Assembly (NCBI GenBank): GCA_023389155.1
Contig: JAEWEV010000008.1
Coordinates: forward strand, 186,001 to 250,000
DNA: 64,000 nucleotides
From: Pseudomonadota bacterium
GTDB lineage: Bacteria > Pseudomonadota > Gammaproteobacteria > Burkholderiales > Burkholderiaceae_B
Direction: 5' to 3'
Part shown: in pieces, positions 52,578 to 61,119 of the stretch
Layout of the letters: every line of letters begins with the position of its first letter
Position numbering within the stretch: position 1 is the stretch's first letter
Notes under the pieces: model-generated
Seen by the model: only the letters and a program-made list of their open reading frames with translations
What the model was told of the DNA's origin: nothing
Database searches by the model: none
Position numbers and translations under genes: made by a program

Positions 52578-53351
52578 TCAGTGCCCCGTAATTCCCGCAG
52601 CCAGAAATCCACCATCCACCGGGATGACGTGGCCGTTGATATAGGACGCTGCCTCGGACGCCAGGAAAAGCGACACATCGGCAATTTCCTTAGGCGTGCC
52701 ATAACGCCTCATGGGCACTGCACCGGTAAATTCGTCTCTGGCTGCCTGCGTGTGCAATGCACGCGTCAGCGGCGTGTCTATCGGACCAGGAGCAATCCCG
52801 TTGGCTGTAATGCCAAATTCGGCCAGCTCCAGCGCCATCTGACGCGTCAAACCGAAAATTGCAGCCTTGGACGTACCATAAGCCGCCCGACCCCAGCTGG
52901 CACGTTCGCCGCTAACAGATGCAATATTGATGATGCGACCAGATTTCTGTTTCTGCATGAGCCTGCCGGCGTACTGAGACATCAAAAACGGGCCGGTCAC
53001 ATTCACCCGCATGACTTTTTCCCAGTGATCTGGCGGATAATCAAGATACGCCACTGTTTTTGCGATACCGGCATTATTCACCAGTACGTCACATCTTCCA
53101 TAATCCCGTTCGACGGTCCCGAAAAATTGCGCAATGCTGGCGGCATCTGCCACATCCAGCGGCAAATATCGCGCGTCCAACAGTTGCCCTGTCAGTAAAG
53201 ATTCCAGTTCCCGTGAATCTTTCTCTATGACATCTGCAATAAGCGTCGTGTAGCCCGCCTCGGCAAAAGCCTCTACGATGGCTCGTCCGATTCCACTACC
53301 GCCGCCAGTGATCACTGCAATCCGCAAACCATTTGCTGCTGTATGACTCAT
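52578..53351 (-). CDS. Short-chain dehydrogenase/reductase
   Basis: 257 residues, classical SDR: cofactor loop TGGGSGIGRAIVEAF, DVLVNNAGIAK, Ser in IINIASVSGERASWG and Tyr-x-x-x-Lys in AAYGTSKAAIFGLTRQ, then the C-terminal PVDGGFLAAG. An Asp after the second strand (LIADV) favours NAD. In context it probably interconverts a hydroxy- and keto-acyl intermediate for the thiolase. Confidence 0.9.
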   Translation of the reverse strand: MSHTAANGLRIAVITGGGSGIGRAIVEAFAEAGYTTLIADVIEKDSRELESLLTGQLLDARYLPLDVADAASIAQFFGTVERDYGRCDVLVNNAGIAKTVAYLDYPPDHWEKVMRVNVTGPFLMSQYAGRLMQKQKSGRIINIASVSGERASWGRAAYGTSKAAIFGLTRQMALELAEFGITANGIAPGPIDTPLTRALHTQAARDEFTGAVPMRRYGTPKEIADVSLFLASEAASYINGHVIPVDGGFLAAGITGH

Positions 53352-53392
53352 ACTTCACCGCCTGTTAAAAGGGTAGGATCACTCGACGAGGA

Positions 53393-55276
53393 TCACAGGA
53401 AGCCGATAGAGAACCATGGAACAAACGCAATGACAAACGTCATGACCAGTAGAACGGCCAGATACAGCCACATTTTGGGAATGACATTATCAGGATTAAC
53501 CTTGCTTATGGCACTGGCAGAATAGAATCCGACCCCCAATGGTGGGGCAAAGAGACCAATACCCATTGCCAGAATAATCACGATGGCATAATGCACTTCA
53601 TGAATATTCAGCGCGTGCGCAGCAGGAAAAATCAATGGGCCAAACAGCACGATCGCCGGAATCCCTTCCAGTACGCTGCCTAGCAGAACAAAAAGCACAA
53701 TACTGACTGTCATAAACCCGAACACGCCACCCGGAATATGCGTCATGAAGTCAACAAGCGTGGACGAAAATCCCGATTGAGTCAGTGCCCAGGCCATAGC
53801 TGTGGCTACGCCAATGATCAGCAGGATCGCGCCCGATAGCGCAGTGGACTCTACCAACATAGGATAAATGCGTGATTTTTCCACGCCGCCAGATATCAAC
53901 TGGACAAGTATCGCGTAAATAATGACATACACAATACCAATCGAAGCCACTTCCGTTGCCGTGGCAACGCCTTCCACCACACAGACCCGGATAATGACAG
54001 GAAGAATCAGGACGGGTAGCGCCCAGAGAAATGTCCGTCCGATCTCCGCGGCCTTCGCCCGTTTCAGGGTTCCCTGTTCTGCCGTGCGCGATTTCAGATA
54101 GCACACAAAGCCAATTGCCAGCGTACAAACAAGCGCGGGAACCAGTCCACCGATAAACAGCGCGCTGATGGATACTCCGCAGACTGCGCCGATCGTAATC
54201 AGCACCAGACTTGGCGGAATGGTTTCCGTCATCGCACCTGTGGCCGACAGCAGGGCTGCCAGGTCGTTTTCGTCTGCGCCCTTGCGCTTCATCTCGGGAA
54301 AGAGTGCCGGCGCGACCGCCGCCATATCGGCGACTTTGGATCCCGAGATGCCGGAGACAAGAAACATCGCGCCCAGCAACACATAATTCAGACCGCCACG
54401 GATGTGACCCAAAAGCGACGACATGAAATCAATCAGCATGCGCGCCATACCGCTAATCTGCAGCAGGACACCCAGCACGACAAACAGAGGCACGGCCAGC
54501 AGAACCAGATGCGAAGCACCTTCGTCGATCCGCGTGACCACGATAGAAGGCGGCACCTCTGCAATGTTAACGATATAAGCCAGGGTCGCGATGCCAAATG
54601 AAAAGGCAATAGGTACACCACTCATAACGCAGGCGCCAAGCACGATCACAAAGAAAACAACGAGATTCAGATTGCCCAGATCATAGAGAAAGTCAGCGAA
54701 GTACCATAGACCATAGCCCACGATGGCGACAGTCACAGCGGCCGTAAGTATATCCACCAAGCGCGAATACATTAAAAGATGGCTCAGCGCAATAAAGGTG
54801 AACAGACACATTCCAACCGGAATGGCCAGCGCGCGATAGCCATCAGGAATATTCAGGGCCGGAGACGTCACAACCATCTGTCCGCCCGCATGATGAAAGC
54901 CAGGACCAATAAGATAGGCCGCAAACACAAGGATTATGACTAGCCCCAACGTTTCGAACCAGGCCTGCGCCCTTCGGGAAAAACGAGCAACCACTGCGGT
55001 CAGCCGCATGTGCTCGTGCCGATCCAGCGCCAGGGCGGCGCCGAACATGCATAACCAGATGAACACGGATTGCGCCAGTTCGTCAGACCAGATGATCGGT
55101 TTATGCAGAAAATAGCGAAATACCACGCCCGTAAATAGCAGCGCGGATTCGAACACCAGCATCGCCACTGCCAGCATCGCGATAACCCGCATCACGACGG
55201 CCTTTATGGCAACGACGACTCTGAAGAATGAATGACTGTGAACGCCAGCCGGATGGCTGGCAAGGCTTACACTCAA
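53393..55276 (-). CDS. Fused TRAP transporter membrane subunit (DctQ-DctM)
   Basis: 627 residues: an N-terminal DctQ-like four-helix part (residues about 20-190; FRYFLHKPIIWSDELAQSVF, FGAALALDRHEHMRL) fused to the large DctM part (about 200-627; GVPIAFSFGIATLAYIV, SGSKVADMAAVAPALFPEMK, GATTTEVASIG-like region, LGVGFYSASAISKVNPDNVI). The start is TTG overlapping the dctP stop in TTGA with GGAG upstream, so coupling is tight. It imports an organic acid with sodium or protons. Confidence 0.9.
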   Translation of the reverse strand: MSVSLASHPAGVHSHSFFRVVVAIKAVVMRVIAMLAVAMLVFESALLFTGVVFRYFLHKPIIWSDELAQSVFIWLCMFGAALALDRHEHMRLTAVVARFSRRAQAWFETLGLVIILVFAAYLIGPGFHHAGGQMVVTSPALNIPDGYRALAIPVGMCLFTFIALSHLLMYSRLVDILTAAVTVAIVGYGLWYFADFLYDLGNLNLVVFFVIVLGACVMSGVPIAFSFGIATLAYIVNIAEVPPSIVVTRIDEGASHLVLLAVPLFVVLGVLLQISGMARMLIDFMSSLLGHIRGGLNYVLLGAMFLVSGISGSKVADMAAVAPALFPEMKRKGADENDLAALLSATGAMTETIPPSLVLITIGAVCGVSISALFIGGLVPALVCTLAIGFVCYLKSRTAEQGTLKRAKAAEIGRTFLWALPVLILPVIIRVCVVEGVATATEVASIGIVYVIIYAILVQLISGGVEKSRIYPMLVESTALSGAILLIIGVATAMAWALTQSGFSSTLVDFMTHIPGGVFGFMTVSIVLFVLLGSVLEGIPAIVLFGPLIFPAAHALNIHEVHYAIVIILAMGIGLFAPPLGVGFYSASAISKVNPDNVIPKMWLYLAVLLVMTFVIAFVPWFSIGFL

Positions 55277-56304
55277 GAGAGCGCTCCAGTGAATTTTTCA
55301 AGCGTTGACCAGAGCTCATCCCCAAAGGTTTTTTTCCATTCCTCATAGAAGCCGGCATCCTTCAGCTTGCCTCGGAAAGCATTGGTGTCCACGTCATTGA
55401 ACGCCATCCCCTTACCTTCAAGCGTCTCTTTGACCGTCAGACTCAGCTTCGCAAGGTCGTCCCGCTCTTTCAGGCTGGCATCCATGACGTGCTTGCGAAT
55501 AACTTCCTGAATGTCTTTCGGAATCTTTGAAAGCTTATCGCGGTTAGCCAGAAACCAGAATCCATCCCACATATGGTTGGTGAGCGAGGCGTACTTCTGC
55601 ACTTCATACAATTTGGCGGTTTCGATAAGGGTAATCGGATTTTCCTGGCCATCCGCAATATGTGTCTGAAGCGCCGAATAGGTTTCGGCAAAATTAATGG
55701 TCGTGGGTGATGCACCCAATCCTTTGAACATGGAGGTCCATAATGGGCTCGGTGGGACCCGCAATTTGACGCTGTTCAGATCATCCGGTTCCTTGATGGG
55801 TTTGGAACTGGTGGTGATGATCCTGAAACCGTTATCCCAGATTTTGTCGAAGGCTGTCAGATTGGAGCTTTTCTCAATTTCCTCTCGCACGGCAGCACCG
55901 AGCTCACCATCCATGGCTTTCCAGACCTGATCGTAATCCTTGAAACCGAATCCGATACCGGAGATCTGCGTTTTGGAAATCAGCGTTCCCATGATAATGG
56001 GAGATAAGGTGAAGAAGTCGACAGCGCCGGCGCGGATCTGAGACAGCGTATCAGTATCGTTACCCAGCTGACTGCTCGGATAGACTCGAATATCCACGGC
56101 GCCATCGGTTTCATTCTTAATGGCCTCGACCATTTCTTTGGCGCGGATATTCAGCGGATGGGACACAGGCAAATTATTGGCAAACTTCAGCCGGAAATCG
56201 GCGCGACGGGCAAATATTGCTTCTGAATAACTCAGGCCGAATGCCGATGCTGCTGTGACAGTCGATACCGCTTTCAGAAAACTCCTACGTTTTACTGCAG
56301 CCAT
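55273..56304 (-). CDS. TRAP transporter substrate-binding protein (DctP family)
   Basis: 343 residues. MAAVKRRSFLKAVSTVTAAS is a twin-arginine signal. The mature protein has the DctP pattern FANNLPVSHPLNIRAKEMVE, VYPSSQLGNDTDTLSQIRAG, KLRVPPSPLWTSMFKGLGAS (the conserved carboxylate-binding Arg lies in LRVP) and ADGQENPITLIETAKLYE. GGAGGAGG gives a very strong ribosome site. First gene of the seven-gene operon; two perfect dyads lie upstream. Confidence 0.92.
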   Translation of the reverse strand: MAAVKRRSFLKAVSTVTAASAFGLSYSEAIFARRADFRLKFANNLPVSHPLNIRAKEMVEAIKNETDGAVDIRVYPSSQLGNDTDTLSQIRAGAVDFFTLSPIIMGTLISKTQISGIGFGFKDYDQVWKAMDGELGAAVREEIEKSSNLTAFDKIWDNGFRIITTSSKPIKEPDDLNSVKLRVPPSPLWTSMFKGLGASPTTINFAETYSALQTHIADGQENPITLIETAKLYEVQKYASLTNHMWDGFWFLANRDKLSKIPKDIQEVIRKHVMDASLKERDDLAKLSLTVKETLEGKGMAFNDVDTNAFRGKLKDAGFYEEWKKTFGDELWSTLEKFTGALS

Positions 56305-56417
56305 TGTTCCCTCCTCCAGGAATAAATAAGCATGGATGTTCTGCATCGTTTAATGCTGTGACTACCTATGGAGTAGAGTGCCGACCCCGTCCGCCAGCCT
56401 CACTCTCTTGTCTGTTG

Positions 56418-56449
56418 TGTGATCACATTTTTATCACTATCGAATAGTG
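56418..56449. promoter_or_regulatory. Two dyads upstream of the TRAP operon
   Basis: TGTGATCACA (56418-56427) is a perfect 10-bp palindrome and CACTAT-CGA-ATAGTG (56435-56449) a perfect 6-3-6 inverted repeat. They lie about 115-145 bp before the dctP start, suitable for a regulator operator. The rest of the 337-bp gap 56305-56641 shows no gene. Confidence 0.5.
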
Positions 56450-56641
56450 CATTTTTTTCGACGAATTATCAACAGGGGTATGCCCGGATTGCTCCGGAAA
56501 AATGCTCAACACGCTGGGCGCTTGATTCAAACGTGTCGCAAACAGCGCTGCTGCCCTCCACGAATTTGTGCCGTCTCCAGTGTGTGCAATCTCCAGACTG
56601 TGTCTCTCTTGTCTGCGCGCCCTTCATTGCCCGCGCTGAGA

Positions 56642-57733
56642 TTATGCCGAATTCCTGACAAATTCCTGAAAGCCGCTAGTGGCTACCTGGGTGCCACAAT
56701 CGAACATCAGGGTTCTCTCCGGCCAACGCATCGCTGCCAGTCGCGTCTGTCCCTGGGCCAATTTTCCCGCACGCTCCAGAAATCGTGCACCAACACAGTA
56801 GTCCACGCAGAACACATTGCCGCGCGCCCCGTGCCAGGCAAATGGCGCGATGCCGGCAAACAGATCACGGCCACGAGACAGTTCTCCGGGGGATGTCTCT
56901 TGAGGGTTGCGCCAGTAATGACCAATCAGCACCGGTACCGTATCGGTATAATCATCCCACCAGCGTACCCTTTGCACAAACCGCCATTCTCCACCGCTGA
57001 AGAAAGTTTCGGTATCACTGGCTTCCACTCCTGATGTCAATACTCGGACCGGATTAGCCATCTGCCTGAGCTCACGCATCAAAGCTGTGGTGTTCAGAAA
57101 TGGCACAGGCTGTTCGTTATCAGATAAGTGCGCGCGCCATGTCTTCTGCTCGGCCAGATAGTCCTGGAACCCCGGATGAGTCCTCATGCGTTCACTGGTC
57201 TGCGCTTCCCGCTCATTGAAAAATTGAAGCATGGAGGGCCAGGTCTGTGTCCGAATTTCATTCACAGACGCGTGCAGCCAAGCAGCGTGCACAATCCGGA
57301 TTTGGCGATTGCGGGCCACCAGCGGGAGACTGGAAAAAAAGTCCAGGATAGGCTGCTGCTCTTCCTTGGTGATGCAGCGCACCGGACCGAATTTCTCATC
57401 ACCGGATTTCTGCTCGTTCCAGAACCAGTTGTTGCCGTCCTTGCGCTGTCCGCGCAGAATATTCAGTTCGTGATTTCCCATCACACAAATGGCATTGCCG
57501 GCCTCGACCATCGTCTTCACACGTGCAATTACCGCAGGGCTGTCCGGACCGCGATCACACAAATCACCAATAAATACCAATTGACGGCCCTCAGGGTGGT
57601 CGCCGTCAAGGCCGTAGCCCAAGTGGCGCAGAAGCTGGCTTAAGGCATCGGCCTCACCGTGTACGTCGCCAATCACATCGAGTGCCGTGGATGGGAGGTC
57701 TGCAACGGGTTGATAGAACTGAATCGTGCTCAT
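56642..57733 (-). CDS. Metallophosphoesterase (calcineurin-like)
   Basis: 363 residues. Metal-site motifs are intact: DVIGDVHGEADALSQLL, VFIGDLCDRGPDS, CVMGNHELNIL and the late His pairs IRIVHAAWLHAS and VPVLIGHYWR. This is the serine/threonine phosphatase-like branch. The C-terminal part (FCVDYCVGARFLERAGKLAQ) is also conserved in this group. Substrate unknown; it could be a protein or nucleotide phosphatase. Confidence 0.88.
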   Translation of the reverse strand: MSTIQFYQPVADLPSTALDVIGDVHGEADALSQLLRHLGYGLDGDHPEGRQLVFIGDLCDRGPDSPAVIARVKTMVEAGNAICVMGNHELNILRGQRKDGNNWFWNEQKSGDEKFGPVRCITKEEQQPILDFFSSLPLVARNRQIRIVHAAWLHASVNEIRTQTWPSMLQFFNEREAQTSERMRTHPGFQDYLAEQKTWRAHLSDNEQPVPFLNTTALMRELRQMANPVRVLTSGVEASDTETFFSGGEWRFVQRVRWWDDYTDTVPVLIGHYWRNPQETSPGELSRGRDLFAGIAPFAWHGARGNVFCVDYCVGARFLERAGKLAQGQTRLAAMRWPERTLMFDCGTQVATSGFQEFVRNSA

Positions 57734-57994
57734 TCTAAGTTTCTTCTATTGTCCTGACATCAAAATATGTCGATCCGCCAGATTGTATTCCAGAAGCGGG
57801 ATTTGCAACGTCAGACCTCAGGCAATACGCTTTCTTGCCCGCGGTTTCCGTTACCGCGCTACGGCTCGTGCAGCCAGCAGAATCAGCCCATTACCTACGG
57901 GTAACATCCCGATACTGAGCGTAACGCATCAGAACGATCAACCGGCGTGTGCTGTGTTTTACTGAAAGTTCATGGACCATAAAAAGGAAAGTCA

Positions 57995-58276
57995 ATGAAC
58001 GCCATCACAACAGGTGCAGTAATTGTTTCTCTTGCCGCCATCGCTGGCTGCGCTTCACATGGGTCAGATGATCGTTATTCCCACCGGAGTGAGCGCAGTG
58101 ACAGAACCGACTACCGCCAGAACCATTCGGACTACAACCGTACAGACGGCAAGCACACGCCAGGCACCAACATGCGCCATGACGGCAAATGGAATAGCAG
58201 CGATAAAAACAACTCCGAACGTAATTGGCAAAATCGGAATGACGGTCCCGGCAATAGCCGTACAAATCGGTACTGA
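57995..58276 (+). CDS. Small polar lipoprotein candidate
   Basis: 93 residues. A hydrophobic start ends in the lipobox-like LAAIAGC (Cys19), though the N-region lacks basic residues. The mature part is very hydrophilic, rich in Asp, Arg, Asn, His and Tyr (DRYSHRSERSDRTDYRQNHS). AAGGAAA precedes the ATG. No family recognised. Confidence 0.55.
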   Translation: MNAITTGAVIVSLAAIAGCASHGSDDRYSHRSERSDRTDYRQNHSDYNRTDGKHTPGTNMRHDGKWNSSDKNNSERNWQNRNDGPGNSRTNRY

Positions 58277-58516
58277 TCTATCAACTATGGCCTCTACCAA
58301 TTCATTCCGGTTGCGCAGAGCGCCAGACATCTTGCCGTGCAGCAATAAATAAGTATTCCAGCTCAGCTGCACTGCTCGAAACCAGTTGAAGCAGCACAGG
58401 GCGCGCAACTGCATTGCCGGTAACCCCCTGAAACCGCGTTAACCATTCAGAAAACCTATTCCGTGACAGCTACCTTAAGATTGGAAGCGTTAACGACCCG
58501 CACGGGGGAATATGAA

Positions 58517-58675
58517 ATGAAACTGCTGAACTCAATCGCAATTTTTCTTTCTGTCATTCTTTTATCCGGTTGTATTATTCACGACCACGGCCGCGGTGGC
58601 CGCTGGAGTGATCGCGACGGATATCACGATCGCCATCACCACGATCGTCATGATCGCGGACATCGACGCTGGTAA
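58517..58675 (+). CDS. 52-residue His/Asp/Arg-rich lipoprotein
   Basis: MKLLNSIAIFLSVILLSGCI is a classic lipoprotein signal (Cys19). The remaining ~33 residues alternate His, Asp and Arg (HDRHHHDRHDRGHRRW), a possible metal-binding tail. GGGGGA precedes the ATG; a longer upstream frame lacks a signal sequence. Similar in style to the small lipoprotein at 57995, suggesting paralogous envelope proteins. Confidence 0.6.
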   Translation: MKLLNSIAIFLSVILLSGCIIHDHGRGGRWSDRDGYHDRHHHDRHDRGHRRW

Positions 58676-58862
58676 CTCGAACCACTCCGGGGCCTAAGGA
58701 TGGCTTTTTGAGCGCATGATTACTCGCGCCGGTTACCTGATGTCATGACCCGTCGCGAACTTGATAGGGCCGTTGATTTTGGTGGTACTGATAGCTCGTG
58801 CCCGGCGCGACAGTCCATGTATTTCATGGCCACGCGTTTGTGAAATTTTAAAAGCTGGAACC

Positions 58863-59285
58863 CTAATTTCCCGGCAGTAACAACGACGCTAGAGTCTTGA
58901 AGATTGCCATCGCTTTGACGCCAACGGCAAGTCCCGCATTATCGAAACTCGCGTTCGTCACTACGGCACTGATCTGAAGTTTATTACCAGTTTCCAATAC
59001 AACTTCAGAATTCACTGCGCCTTTATCTGCAGAAATTATTATTCCTGCCAACCGATTGCGTGCAGAAAAAACCAGCCCATCGAGATCCGTTGCCAGAACG
59101 ACAGAAGAAGGCGTGAGGAGCGCCACTTCGTTGCTGCTCCGAATCAATCCCAGATGCTTTGTACGGTTAATGGTGGCAATATTCCCCAGACTCGGGCTAT
59201 TTCAATCACAACTTCATCATTGACGGCGGTTGTGCGAATTGATATAGCTTTTCCAGTTAAGAGGATTGCGTGAGCTGATTTTCAT
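58863..59285 (-). pseudogene. Molybdate-binding di-Mop (molbindin-like) gene, two frameshifts
   Basis: Read in three segments the minus strand gives MKISSRNPLN, then (one extra base) GKAISIRTTAVNDEVVIEI, then (one base missing) SLGNIATINRTKHLGLIRSS through VVLATDLDGLVFSARNRLAG to the stop at 58863. Together this is two consecutive Mop/TOBE domains, with the family pattern SARN-L-G--------GAVN-EVV in each. The shifts cancel, and the total of 141 codons including stop equals the expected length of molbindin-type proteins. Only the last 94 codons remain as an open frame from an internal ATG. These proteins bind molybdate for storage. No mod transport genes are nearby. Sequencing errors are an alternative cause. 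Confidence 0.72.
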
Positions 59286-59437
59286 TTGTGATCCTGCAGA
59301 TGATCAGATTAATCAGGAAATTATGTAATCAGACCAGCGACACATGATTTGAATGCTGTGCCGACTTCCCGGACGATACACAAATGGCCGACACGCATGA
59401 CGACCTGCAAACAACTGGGATTAAAAAGTATGGGAAC

Positions 59438-59463
59438 CCGGACGATTTGCAAATCATCCGGGC
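59438..59463. repeat. 26-bp imperfect palindrome downstream of csbD
   Basis: CCCGGACGATTTG and CAAATCATCCGGG form a 13-bp dyad with a single mismatch and no loop. A partial copy of the arm (CCCGGACGAT) lies near 59369. There is no T-run, so terminator function is doubtful; it may be a recombination or protein-binding site. Confidence 0.6.
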
Positions 59464-59539
59464 GTTGTGAGCAGACTATCCGCCGCTTCCCAATGATCAG
59501 CTGAAGCGGATGCCATCTGCGAAGCGTTTACATCACATC

Positions 59540-59794
59540 TTATTTCTTGTAGAGATGACGGCCAATGACCAACCCTACCGCAGCAGCAGCCAGAAGCGCT
59601 CCTAGCGGATTACTGCGGGTTCCATCGGCAACGCAGTCAACAAACGAATTCACGGCGTACGAAGCCTGTCCACTTGCCTGACGCGCCTTCCCTTTTACCT
59701 GCATTTCCGGATCATCAAATGCGTCACCCAGAGCGGACTGTCCTTTTCCGACGATTTCTTCGGCCTTACTTTTAATGGTATTTGCACTGGTCAT
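59540..59794 (-). CDS. CsbD-family stress protein with C-terminal membrane anchor
   Basis: 84 residues: TIKSKAEEIVGKGQSALGDA and DPEMQVKGKARQASGQASYA are CsbD-like KGxxxxxxG segments; the C-terminus PLGALLAAAAVGLVIGRHLY is a glycine-rich membrane segment like those of ElaB/YqjD ribosome-binding proteins. AAAGGTG precedes the ATG. Likely a general stress protein at the membrane. Confidence 0.82.
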   Translation of the reverse strand: MTSANTIKSKAEEIVGKGQSALGDAFDDPEMQVKGKARQASGQASYAVNSFVDCVADGTRSNPLGALLAAAAVGLVIGRHLYKK

Positions 59795-60048
59795 AGATTC
59801 ACCTTTTCAGCGGAAAAACAAGAGGCTATTTTTCCGCAGTAACGATAAGAATGCCTCAAGTTCTATCTGTAACATACATTGTGGATTGATTGGCTAAATA
59901 GTGACGAATTTTGACCGATATCCATTTGCAGGAAATCGATTGAAATCAGTCATTTGCGTTAAGAGCGTCAGAAACCTGAGGGGCGTCCATTTTGGCGTTT
60001 TGGGAACATGCTATAGTGTTCTTTGCATTTTTTCGGGAGCCCGCGCCC

Positions 60049-60303
60049 ATGCCCATGCAAGCCCTCAGCCGATATCTTGTTGCCCTTTTTCTTGTCGCCC
60101 TGCTTTCCGGGTGCGCGGGGAGTGACAAATCCGCCAAAAAAACCACCGTACCTTTAGCAATAGCCAATGAGTGTGGGATTATTCGCAGCAGCTGCATATA
60201 CGAAGGAGACTACGAATCCGGAGAGCGGGACTACGCCGAACAGGAAGCAAGACGGCTGAATAACGCTCAGAGCATCAGGCTAGTTCATAGTTCCTGGCAA
60301 TAA
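60049..60303 (+). CDS. Small lipoprotein, unknown
   Basis: 84 residues: signal peptide with lipobox LLSGC (Cys22 from the first ATG), followed by GSDKSAKKTTVPLAIANECG and a charged C-terminus (YESGERDYAEQEARRLNNAQ). GGGAG nine bases before the ATG supports this start. Two further Cys residues in the mature part (ANECGIIRSSCIYE) could form a disulfide. No family recognised. Confidence 0.68.
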   Translation: MPMQALSRYLVALFLVALLSGCAGSDKSAKKTTVPLAIANECGIIRSSCIYEGDYESGERDYAEQEARRLNNAQSIRLVHSSWQ

Positions 60304-60510
60304 TCGCAGTTTCGTAGACACGTAACGCCTAAATCGACGGCGAAAGCAATTACTATTCTTCACCCCCCATACCCGTTTACCTGGCTCCGAAAAAGCCTAT
60401 TCATAATCTTATAGACCATTTCCTGTGTACTGTAACAGCCCACATTTAAGATATATTATTGACTCGCGCTGCCTGTGATGTTATTGCAGATTACAACGTA
60501 CGACAAGCGT

Positions 60511-60525
60511 TAATGATCATTATCA
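60511..60525 (+). promoter_or_regulatory. Candidate Fur box upstream of the Nudix gene
   Basis: TAATGATCATTATCA matches 12 of 14 defined positions of TGATAATNATTATCA. It lies just downstream of a promoter-like TTGACT-N17-TATTGC and 51 bp before the Nudix ATG, so iron-loaded Fur would block initiation or elongation. The 272-bp gap 60304-60575 shows nothing else. Confidence 0.5.
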
Positions 60526-60575
60526 CTTGAGTCTACCTGTCAACTGCCTGCCCATTTCTGACCAAACTTGCCATC

Positions 60576-61073
60576 ATGAATAATCCTTCCCGAAAAATGA
60601 TCACTATGGAATGGAACGGGACCCTGTTTCAGTTTCGGGCCGCAGCGCTTATCTGGTCTCACGGTCATCTTCTTATCCATCGAGATACACGGGTGAATTT
60701 CTGGGCATTGCCCGGCGGACGGGTTGAATTCGGTGAACTGGCCATTGAGGCGCTACAACGCGAGATGCATGAAGAATTAAATAGTGCCACAAAGGTCGGA
60801 CCACTACGCTTTGTGATTGAATCCTGCGGAAAGACCGAGAGCGGAAAGCTGCAGGAAATCGGATTTTATTTTGATGTACAGCTCGAAAATCCCCCACGAT
60901 TCCATGAAAATGACATTGTCTATCGCTGCGTTGATGGAGAAGCTGATCTGGAATATAGATGGGCGCTTCCCTCGCCGGATATTCTAAAAAGATTCGACTT
61001 TCGGCCAGATATTATTTCGGACAAACTGCAGCATCGGAGCGACGGCGTTCTCCATCTGGCGGTCCACGAATAA
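60576..61073 (+). CDS. Nudix hydrolase
   Basis: 165 residues. The Nudix box G-x5-E-x7-REUxEE is complete in GGRVEFGELAIEALQREMHE plus ELNSAT. The first strands (FRAAALIWSHGHLLIHRDTR, WALPGGRVEF) are typical. It hydrolyses a nucleoside diphosphate linked to another moiety; substrate unknown. A second ATG ten codons in is also possible. A Fur-like site lies upstream. Confidence 0.87.
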   Translation: MNNPSRKMITMEWNGTLFQFRAAALIWSHGHLLIHRDTRVNFWALPGGRVEFGELAIEALQREMHEELNSATKVGPLRFVIESCGKTESGKLQEIGFYFDVQLENPPRFHENDIVYRCVDGEADLEYRWALPSPDILKRFDFRPDIISDKLQHRSDGVLHLAVHE

Positions 61074-61119
61074 GGAACAATGGAAGGCGTCCACCGAATC
61101 CCTGATTCAGCCTGACCGT

